From assembly GCA_023248915.1 (NCBI GenBank), contig JAHFDQ010000085.1:1-14314 (forward strand): a stretch of DNA of 14,314 nt, read 5' to 3'. The notes under the pieces are model-generated. The model saw nothing but the letters and a program-made list of their open reading frames with translations, did no database searches and had not been told where the DNA came from. Position 1 is the first letter of the stretch. Each line of letters starts with the position of its first letter. Made by a program: the position numbers and the translations under genes. Below are positions 6,685-13,114 of the stretch, piece by piece. The DNA is from Archangiaceae bacterium (GTDB taxonomy: Bacteria > Myxococcota > Myxococcia > Myxococcales > Myxococcaceae).

Positions 6685-7890
6685 TCAGCGCAGCGCGCGC
6701 CGGAGCGCAGGCACCCCTTCGCCCGGACCGTCGACGGAGATCTTGCCGAGCCCGAGCCAGCGCGCCAGCTCGTGCAAGCAGGCGGCCAGCGGTCCGGCCA
6801 CGCGACTCGCGCGCTGGCCCCGCTCGAGGTGCGCGGCGCGGACCTGCAGGGTTTCTGACTCGCGGTGTGCTTTCAAGTCCACCCGGCCGACCAGCGAATC
6901 ACCGAGCAGGAACGGCAACACGTAGTAGCCGAACTTCCGCTTCGGCGGCGGCACGTAGATTTCCAGCCGCAGGTGGAAGCCGAACAGCCGGTGGGTGCGG
7001 CTGCGTTCCCAGATGAGCGAATCGAACGGAGACAGCAACGCCCGCGCGTCGACCCGGGCCGGCTCGGCCGCGTCGCGGTGGACGTAGGCCGGCTCGGTCC
7101 AGCCCTCGACCCGGCAGGGAACCAGCTCGCCCGCCTCGACCAGCTCGCCAATCGCCGCGCGCGACTGCCGCGGCTTGAAGCGGAAGTAGTCGCGCAGGTC
7201 GCGTTCGGTCGCGACGGCCAGCGCGCGGGCAGCCAGGCCCATCAGCGCGCGGCGGGCGTCTTCCGGCGCGGGCGTGGGCGCGGCGAGCACCTCGGGCGGA
7301 AGCACCCGCTCGGGCACGTCGTACAGTCGTTCGAAGCCCCGGCGCTCCGAGGTGGTTACCTGGCCGGTCCAGAACAGCCACTCGAGCGCGGCCTTCTCGT
7401 CGTGCCAATCCCACCACGGGCCCGTGCGCCGGCGGCGCTTCGGTTCGAGATCGCCCGCGGACAGCGGCCCGGCGCGGCGCACCTCGGCGAGCACCTCGTC
7501 GATGAGGCCGGGTCGCCTTCGACGAACCCGGCGCAGCATCGGCCAGGGTTGAATCGCGGCGCTCTCCATGCGCCAGCGCAAGAACGGCTGCAGGCGAACC
7601 GGCAGGAGCGACGCCGCGTGGCCCCAGTACTCGAACACTTGGCGCGGAGCCTCGTACGCCGCCCGATCGAGCAGCCGCGCCGGATATCCGCCGAGCCGGC
7701 TGAAGGCGGGCAGGTAGTGCGAGCGAACCAGGACGTTGACCGAGTCGAGCTGGAAGACGTTCAGGCGGTCGAGAACCCGGAGCAGTTGGCGGCGGCCCGG
7801 GGTGACGGACGGCCGCGCTTCGGCGAAGCCCTGCGCGCCCAGCGCGAGCCCGCGGGCGGACTTCGCGGAAAGGTGGACGGCGGCGGGCAC
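6685..7890 (-). CDS. ycaQ: YcaQ/AlkX-type winged-helix DNA glycosylase
   Basis: A 401-residue cytoplasmic protein of the HTH_42/YcaQ family, similar in length to E. coli YcaQ. Near the N-terminus, VFQLDSVNVLVRSHY contains Gln47-Leu48-Asp49, the Q-x-D catalytic motif of the YcaQ/AlkX branch; the AlkZ branch has Q-x-Q. Other family blocks are EYWGHAASLLP near residue 88, WWDWHDEKAALEWLFWTGQV near 164, and SPFDSLIWERSRTHRLFGF near 290, followed by KRKFGYYVLPFLLGDSLVGRVDLK. Characterised members excise bulky alkyl lesions and unhook interstrand crosslinks. The start is GTG, because the next in-frame ATG is about 108 codons inside. No strong ribosome binding site is seen. It sits between genes for secreted proteins, 38 bases after the FG-GAP gene, so co-transcription is likely, though a functional link is not evident. 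Confidence 0.9.
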   Translation of the reverse strand: MPAAVHLSAKSARGLALGAQGFAEARPSVTPGRRQLLRVLDRLNVFQLDSVNVLVRSHYLPAFSRLGGYPARLLDRAAYEAPRQVFEYWGHAASLLPVRLQPFLRWRMESAAIQPWPMLRRVRRRRPGLIDEVLAEVRRAGPLSAGDLEPKRRRRTGPWWDWHDEKAALEWLFWTGQVTTSERRGFERLYDVPERVLPPEVLAAPTPAPEDARRALMGLAARALAVATERDLRDYFRFKPRQSRAAIGELVEAGELVPCRVEGWTEPAYVHRDAAEPARVDARALLSPFDSLIWERSRTHRLFGFHLRLEIYVPPPKRKFGYYVLPFLLGDSLVGRVDLKAHRESETLQVRAAHLERGQRASRVAGPLAACLHELARWLGLGKISVDGPGEGVPALRRALR

Positions 7891-7928
7891 GGCGCAACAT
7901 CGTGCCAGAGCGCGGGGGCCGAGGCGCT

Positions 7929-10900
7929 CTACTTCGCGGGATCAGTGGGTCGGCGGCAGCGCTTCGGTCTTCGCCCGTTCCCGGTCGAGCGGCGCGCCAG
8001 GAAGACCACCGAGAGCCAGACCAGGGCTCCGAGCCCGGACTGCGAGCAGCCGCAGGGCCTGGCCAGGTACGACAGGGAACGGGCTCCCACACCGTTGGGG
8101 CCGCCGTCCGACGTTCCCCCGTCCGGGACTGCGGCGTCCGCACCGGCGTCGGTCCCGCCGTCCGGTACGGCCGCGTCGGTTGCACCGCCATCGAGCCCGC
8201 TGTCCGGCACAGCCGCGTCGCTCGCACCGCCATCGAGCCCGCCGTCCGGGACAGCCGCGTCGCTCGCACCGCCGTCGGAAGGCCCTCCGTCGGCTGGGCC
8301 CGCCATTTTCGTTCCGTCGAAGACCAGCACTTCGCCCGTGTTCGCGCGGTCAAGCCAGTCCACGACCGCGAAGCCCGGGTGGCCGACTACGAGCTCGCGG
8401 GCTGAGTTGCCGGTCAGGTTGGCGATGGCGAAGGCCAGCCCGAAGAACCTGCTTCCCGTGCCCGGAGTGAGGCTGGAACCGCCGTCGCACGCCGCCGCGG
8501 TATTGAGGTCAACGGTGCCTAGGACGAAGGGCGCGCCGCCCGTCCGGACGTACGCCATGCCCTCGTATCCGTTCACGCTCGGACTGGCAGTGGGCGATCC
8601 GAGCATCAGCTCGTCGTGCCCATCGCCATTCGCGTCGCCTGTTGCCAGCCCCAGGCCGAGTTGATCGTCCGTCGCGGCTCCGAGGAACCGGGTGTCCCAT
8701 CCAGAGCTGCCGTTCACCAGTACGTCGCCCGTGGGAAAGGCGCTTCCCCCGAACAGCACGTAGACGGCGCCCGAGTACGGGCGGCCCAGGGCCTTGTTCG
8801 TCGGCGCGGAATACACGAGGTCTGGTTGCGTGTCAGAGTTTAGTCGGCCGGTGGCCACGGTTCGGCCCAACTTCCCGCCGAAGCCAACGTCCGGAGTGAA
8901 ACGCGTGTGGGCAGCGTCGTGGATGTCGGCGCTTCCGGGCGGGAAGGTTGGGCCTCCCTCGATGACATAGACGGCTCCGCTCTCGCCGCCGGTGGCGACC
9001 CCGGGAGCGCCGACGATGAGGTCGGTGGTGCCGTTGCCGTCCAGGTCCGCCGCCGCGAGCGCCGTCCCGGCCTCGCTCGAGGCCGCGTGGCCGTTCAGTC
9101 GCGTCGCGTAGCTGTTCGAATCGGAGAGATCGAGGGTCCCCGCCGTCAGCGGCCCCCGCAGAACGTACACCGAGCCCGAGCTCGGGAACGCCACGGAGTC
9201 GAACGGAGCGCCCAGGGCCCACTGGACCGCGCCAGCGTCCGGAATGAAGTCGCCGGCCGCGAGCGCCTCGCCGAGCGCCGAGCCGGCTTGGCTGCCGAGC
9301 ACCGTGACGTCCGCCTCGCTCGCGAGGTCGACCGTCCCGCTGGTTTGTGCTCCAACCTTCCCGAACATCACGTAGACCTTGCCGGCGCCGGGACGTCCTT
9401 CCGGATTGGCACCCGGCGCCCCCACGACGAGGTCCATGATGCCGTCGCCGTTGACGTCGGCGGCAAGCAGGGACTTGCCGGCCATCTCCGAAGCGGCTCC
9501 ACCGGCCAGGCGCACCGGGTAGCCGCCGTCCGCCCCGAGGTCGAGGCGGCCGAGTGGGAAGCCCTGACCGCCATGGAACAAATAGACTCCTCCGGAGGCC
9601 GGGTGGCCGAGAAGATCAGCCCCCGGGGCTCCGACGGCAAGGTCCTCGTTGCCGTCGAAGTCGAAGTCTCCGGTCGCCAGCGCGTAGCCGAGCTCGTCCC
9701 CCGATGAGCCGCCGAGGAACCTCACGCCGGTTCCTCCTGTCGTCACGTCCACAATGCCCGTCGGCGGGTTGGCGGACCCGAAGACGACGTAGGCCTCTCC
9801 TGCGTACCTCCGGGCCTCCGGCTCGAACGAATTGGCGGCCGTCGTGAAGTTGGCCAACACCAGGTCGACCGTCCCGTCGCCGCCGATGTCCCCCGCGGCA
9901 ATCTGGCTGGCGAACGCGTAGTTGGGGCCGTCGAAGCGGGCGTCCCAGCTCGTGGAAACTTGCAGGTCGCGGATTCCCGAGGACAGCGGACCGCTTCCCC
10001 GGATCATGTACGCGAAGCTACGCGACAAGTCGCTGATGAACAGGTCCGCGGGCCCGGTCGCATCGAAGTTGCCGATCGCGAGCAAGCCGGCGCCGGTGTT
10101 GCAGCACTCCCCAGCCAGCCTGGCGTTGGCCACGTCTCCGTCAAACCTCACCTGGTACTCCGTGAAAGCCGCCAGGTCGTGGTCTCCAAGAGGCAGCGTC
10201 GTCGAGCCGAGCACGACGTAGACGCTTCCCGAGGTCGAGCGCCCATTCGGCGAAGTGAAGGGCGCCGCCAGCACGAGCTCGGCCAACCCCGCTCCGTCGA
10301 GGTCGCCGGCCAAGACGGCGCGACCGAGGCCGCCGCCCGTGTCGGCACCGATGAAGCGCGCGTGGCAGGTGGAGTTGTCCAGCGAACGGTCTCCGGTGGG
10401 GAATGAAGCCCCACCCAGGACGAGGTAGACGACCCCCGCTCCCGCCAGGCCGGGCGGGCTCGCCCCGGGAGCGCCGATGAGCAGGTCCGCGAAGCCGCCG
10501 TCCCCGGCGACGTCGCCCACGGCCAGGGCGGACCCGGCATTGTCACCTTCGGCCCCGGCGAACCGGGTCGTGTACCGACCGGGGGTCGAGAGATCGACGG
10601 TCCCGGCATCGGGAAACCCGGCCCCTCCCGAGACGACGAACACCAACCCCGCATTCGCACCGGCGGCCGAAGCGCTGGGCGCGGCCATCACGAGGTCCTG
10701 GACGCCGTCGCCCGTGAGGTCGCCGACGGTGATCTGCTCGCCCAGCCGGTAGGGGCCGGTGAACACCCGGGTGCCCGACGGAGGCACCGCCATGTCGAGG
10801 GTGCCCGGCGAGAACGGCCCGGGAATGACGAACACCTTGCTCGCGCCGGCCGCGTCATTGTACTGGCTCACGATCAAGTCGTTCTTGCCGTCGCCGGTCA

Positions 10901-11333
10901 CGTCTCCGATGGCGACCTGGCCGCCGAACACGTCCCCCGCGATGGCGCCGTCGATTCGCACGTCGATGCCGCCGCCCGCGCGGAGGTCCACCGTGGTCCC
11001 GGCGTCCGGGAAGCCGAGGCCGGCGCTCCCGCCGAATCGGATGAAGACCGCCCCGGCGTTGGGTCGGTCGTGGGCATGGCCGCCGCCGGCAGTCACGACG
11101 AGGTCGGGCAACCCGTCGCCGTTCAGGTCGCCGATCGCCACCCTCCAGCCGAAGGAGTCCGCTCCGCCCAGGCCGATGATCGAGGCGAGCGGTGGGGACG
11201 AGGTAGAGCTGGAGAGGTCGATGCAATCCGCGTGAGCTCGCGCGGGAAGCCCGGCGCCCCCGAGCAGGGCGAGCGCCGGCAACAGGCTCAGCTTCCTTTG
11301 GAGCGCTGCCGGCGCCGATGGCCACCTACGCAT
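7929..11333 (-). CDS. FG-GAP double beta-propeller protein with MYXO-CTERM-like tail
   Basis: A 1134-residue exported protein. The open frame runs upstream to 12503 through the M1 gene, but the real start is ATG 11333, with AAGGGA just before it and a signal peptide ending in ARAHA before DC. Fourteen FG-GAP/integrin-alpha repeats follow, with GD-x-[ND]-GDG-x-x-DL calcium-binding loops starting near residues 69, 143, 204, 273, 343, 421, 481, 555, 625, 694, 762, 829, 899 and 971. Each continues with VY-V-FGG...FP-G...DL. Fourteen repeats fit two seven-bladed propellers. Loops 6, 10, 12 and 14 are degenerate. Residues 1011-1079 are an Asp/Gly/Ala/Pro linker. The end has PCGCSQSG, a hydrophobic segment and RR, as in MYXO-CTERM sorting signals, but with a 20-residue basic tail beyond it. 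The likely role is a surface adhesion or ligand-binding protein. It follows the M1 peptidase gene by 23 bases. Confidence 0.88.
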   Translation of the reverse strand: MRRWPSAPAALQRKLSLLPALALLGGAGLPARAHADCIDLSSSTSSPPLASIIGLGGADSFGWRVAIGDLNGDGLPDLVVTAGGGHAHDRPNAGAVFIRFGGSAGLGFPDAGTTVDLRAGGGIDVRIDGAIAGDVFGGQVAIGDVTGDGKNDLIVSQYNDAAGASKVFVIPGPFSPGTLDMAVPPSGTRVFTGPYRLGEQITVGDLTGDGVQDLVMAAPSASAAGANAGLVFVVSGGAGFPDAGTVDLSTPGRYTTRFAGAEGDNAGSALAVGDVAGDGGFADLLIGAPGASPPGLAGAGVVYLVLGGASFPTGDRSLDNSTCHARFIGADTGGGLGRAVLAGDLDGAGLAELVLAAPFTSPNGRSTSGSVYVVLGSTTLPLGDHDLAAFTEYQVRFDGDVANARLAGECCNTGAGLLAIGNFDATGPADLFISDLSRSFAYMIRGSGPLSSGIRDLQVSTSWDARFDGPNYAFASQIAAGDIGGDGTVDLVLANFTTAANSFEPEARRYAGEAYVVFGSANPPTGIVDVTTGGTGVRFLGGSSGDELGYALATGDFDFDGNEDLAVGAPGADLLGHPASGGVYLFHGGQGFPLGRLDLGADGGYPVRLAGGAASEMAGKSLLAADVNGDGIMDLVVGAPGANPEGRPGAGKVYVMFGKVGAQTSGTVDLASEADVTVLGSQAGSALGEALAAGDFIPDAGAVQWALGAPFDSVAFPSSGSVYVLRGPLTAGTLDLSDSNSYATRLNGHAASSEAGTALAAADLDGNGTTDLIVGAPGVATGGESGAVYVIEGGPTFPPGSADIHDAAHTRFTPDVGFGGKLGRTVATGRLNSDTQPDLVYSAPTNKALGRPYSGAVYVLFGGSAFPTGDVLVNGSSGWDTRFLGAATDDQLGLGLATGDANGDGHDELMLGSPTASPSVNGYEGMAYVRTGGAPFVLGTVDLNTAAACDGGSSLTPGTGSRFFGLAFAIANLTGNSARELVVGHPGFAVVDWLDRANTGEVLVFDGTKMAGPADGGPSDGGASDAAVPDGGLDGGASDAAVPDSGLDGGATDAAVPDGGTDAGADAAVPDGGTSDGGPNGVGARSLSYLARPCGCSQSGLGALVWLSVVFLARRSTGNGRRPKRCRRPTDPAK
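7995..8054 (-). other. MYXO-CTERM-like sorting signal (protein segment)
   Basis: Residues 1094-1113 of the FG-GAP protein read Cys-Gly-Cys, a short Ser/Gly spacer, a hydrophobic run (LGALVWLSVVFLA) and Arg-Arg. This is the tripartite form of the MYXO-CTERM signal, in which the cysteine is the proposed processing site and a rhombosortase-like protease acts. The signal does not end at the protein terminus, as it usually does, because about 20 basic residues follow. Confidence 0.6.
8110..8280 (-). repeat. 42-base tandem repeats in the linker of the FG-GAP protein
   Basis: Two full near-identical 42-base units (8170-8211 and 8212-8253) and a partial third (from 8254) encode the 14-residue unit DAAVPD-[GS]-GLDGGA-[ST]. 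Shorter, more diverged units occupy 8110-8169. The tract forms the stalk between the propellers and the C-terminal anchor. Its copy number is likely to vary between strains. Confidence 0.8.
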
Positions 11334-11336
11334 GAG

Positions 11337-11342
11337 TCCCTT
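11337..11342 (-). promoter_or_regulatory. Ribosome binding site fixing the FG-GAP gene start
   Basis: On the minus strand AAGGGA precedes ATG 11333 by three to five bases. This and the signal peptide that begins there place the start at 11333 rather than at any codon in the long upstream open frame. Confidence 0.6.
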
Positions 11343-11356
11343 GCCACCGCTTCGCG

Positions 11357-13114
11357 TCAGTTGACGTCGGCGAGGACGGTGCGCTCGGGGTCCCAGGTGA
11401 ACTTGTCGACCTTGAACCCCACGTCGAGGCTCAGCGGCCGGTTCGGGTCGACCTTCACCGTCTTCTTCTGGCCCGCCCCCTCGAGCAAGAGGGGAATCGT
11501 CAGCCCCGCTGGCACCGGCGTCTTGGCGGTGAGCTGCGCGGTCACGTGGCTGCCGTCGAGCGTCACCTTGTCCTTGAAGGTGGGCACCGCGGTGATGGCG
11601 TTCCAGGCCTTGAAGAAGGGGCCGAAGTCGTGGCCCGTCTTGGCCTTGGCGAACTTGACGAAGTCGTCGGTCGAGACCGCCTGGTGCCTGTGCGAGGTGT
11701 ACCAGTCCTTGAGCAGGGCATCGAAGCGCTGGGTGCCGAGGTCGACTTCCATCATGCGCAACATCCACGGCCCCATCTCGTACGGCACCGAGTCGAAGAT
11801 CTCGTTCACGTCGGTGTAGGCCGGCGCCGAGAGCGCGTGGGGGTTCGTCGACAGCGCGTCGCGCACCTCGCCCTTGGCGCGGTCGAGCAGCTGGACGTAC
11901 TTGCCCTCGCCCTGGTCGGCCCGGAAGAAGCGGTAGGTGGCGTAGTTGGTGAAGCCCTCGCTCATCCAGAAGTCGCCCCAGTTCTTGATGCGCAGGTTGT
12001 CGCCGAACCAGTGGTGGGCGGTCTCGTGCGCGGCGGTCTCCATCGCGTAGTCCTTGTCGCGCGCCGAGCTCGTCATGATGGCCACCGCGGCGGCGTGTTC
12101 CATGCCGCCCAGGCCGCCGTCGATCTCGACCAGCTTCAGCGTGGGGCCGTAGTCGAACTTGCCCAGCCAGCCCGAGTAGAAGTCGAGCGCCTTCTTCGCG
12201 CTCTCTTCGTAGGCGTCGCGGTTTGCCTTGGGAATCTTCTTGCCCGCGCCGTAGCCGAAGACCTCGACGCCGTCGCGGCTCGCCCCGGCGTCGCCCAGCT
12301 CGAAGTCCTTCGCGGTGTACAGCGCGGTGGCGTAGGCGGGGGCCTCGGCGGACGTCGCGAAAGAGCCATTGGCCTCGGTGCCGGTGCCCACCGCGGTCGT
12401 GCCGTCGGCAACCTTGACCGTCACCTTCGAGGTCGAACCGTCGGCCGGGTTCGAGTTCGACGGGAAGAGGGCGCCCGTGTTGTACGGCCAGGTCAGCGTC
12501 CACATGCGCCCGGTGTACTTGTCTTGGATGAGCCCGTACGCCTCGGCCGCCGGCCCGTGCGAGTCGGCGGGCTTCACCGTGTAGGTGACGTCGAGCTGCT
12601 TGGCCTTCGGCGCCTTCACGGTCATGCGACCGTCCTTCAGGGTGAAGGGCACTTCCTTGCCGTCGGCCAGCACCTTCGTGATCTCCAACCGGTCTTCGTT
12701 GACCTCGAGGATGGTCTTCGCCGGCGCCGGTGCGTCGAGGGTGATCACCGCCCGCCCCGGAAAGGCCGGGCCGTCGCCCGAGAGGTCGAAGCTGAGATCA
12801 TAGTTCTTCACGTTCACGTTGGCCTGCGGCACCGCGTGCTCGAGCACCTTCTCGAGGTCGGCCGGCAGGCGCCCGCTCGACACCCCCAGCAGCACGCCCA
12901 GCGCCTTCCGGGTCGGAGCGACCTCGAAGCTGTCGAGCTCTTTGTCGTTCCGCACCATCGACAGAATGCCGTCGGCGGCGGCCTTCTCGGACGTGTTCCG
13001 GATGTCGCCCTTGGCCGACTTCAGGGCCTTCAGGTCGGTCTCGGTGAGGCGGCCGCTCTTGGCCATCGCCGCCTGGAAAATCTGCACGAACTTGCGTGAG
13101 CTGACGTCAGGCAT
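11357..13114 (-). CDS. M1-family zinc metallopeptidase with helical N-terminal extension
   Basis: A 585-residue protein of peptidase family M1 (gluzincin aminopeptidase). Residues 102-300 resemble the beta-rich N-terminal domain. The catalytic domain has GGMEH at 336-340, corresponding to the GxMEN exopeptidase motif with His in place of Asn, and HETAHHWFG with His363, Glu364 and His367. Glu386 (SEGFTNY) lies 18 residues further on as the third zinc ligand, and Tyr445 (VPYEMG) is the likely catalytic tyrosine. Residues about 515-585 form a final beta-sandwich, so the protein lacks the large helical C-terminal domain of PepN. Residues 1-95 are a helical extension I do not recognise. No signal peptide is apparent, so it should be cytoplasmic unless exported by another route. 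GAGG lies about 10 bases before ATG 13114. The upstream gene overlaps this start by 85 bases. Confidence 0.92.
   Translation of the reverse strand: MPDVSSRKFVQIFQAAMAKSGRLTETDLKALKSAKGDIRNTSEKAAADGILSMVRNDKELDSFEVAPTRKALGVLLGVSSGRLPADLEKVLEHAVPQANVNVKNYDLSFDLSGDGPAFPGRAVITLDAPAPAKTILEVNEDRLEITKVLADGKEVPFTLKDGRMTVKAPKAKQLDVTYTVKPADSHGPAAEAYGLIQDKYTGRMWTLTWPYNTGALFPSNSNPADGSTSKVTVKVADGTTAVGTGTEANGSFATSAEAPAYATALYTAKDFELGDAGASRDGVEVFGYGAGKKIPKANRDAYEESAKKALDFYSGWLGKFDYGPTLKLVEIDGGLGGMEHAAAVAIMTSSARDKDYAMETAAHETAHHWFGDNLRIKNWGDFWMSEGFTNYATYRFFRADQGEGKYVQLLDRAKGEVRDALSTNPHALSAPAYTDVNEIFDSVPYEMGPWMLRMMEVDLGTQRFDALLKDWYTSHRHQAVSTDDFVKFAKAKTGHDFGPFFKAWNAITAVPTFKDKVTLDGSHVTAQLTAKTPVPAGLTIPLLLEGAGQKKTVKVDPNRPLSLDVGFKVDKFTWDPERTVLADVN

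Noticed and set aside
8110..8280. Possible CRISPR-like direct repeats
   Set aside because: The 42-base units are directly adjacent with no spacers, keep one reading frame and encode a protein linker.
6865..8664. A 599-codon plus-strand open frame with Pro/Ser repeats
   Set aside because: The repeats are the complementary reading of the 42-base linker repeats, and the frame is antisense to the glycosylase and FG-GAP genes.
11334..12503. Upstream extension of the FG-GAP reading frame by 390 codons
   Set aside because: The extension is Arg/Gly-rich, lies wholly inside the M1 peptidase gene in another frame, and precedes a clear signal peptide and ribosome binding site at 11333.
11546..13099. 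A 517-codon plus-strand open frame
   Set aside because: It is antisense to the M1 peptidase gene, which has complete catalytic motifs. The antisense product is low-complexity Arg/Val/Gly/His.
13101..13110. A perfect 10-base palindrome (CTGACGTCAG) just inside the M1 gene
   Set aside because: It lies within coding sequence at codons 2-5 and has no second copy nearby. One 10-base palindrome is expected by chance in a window this size.
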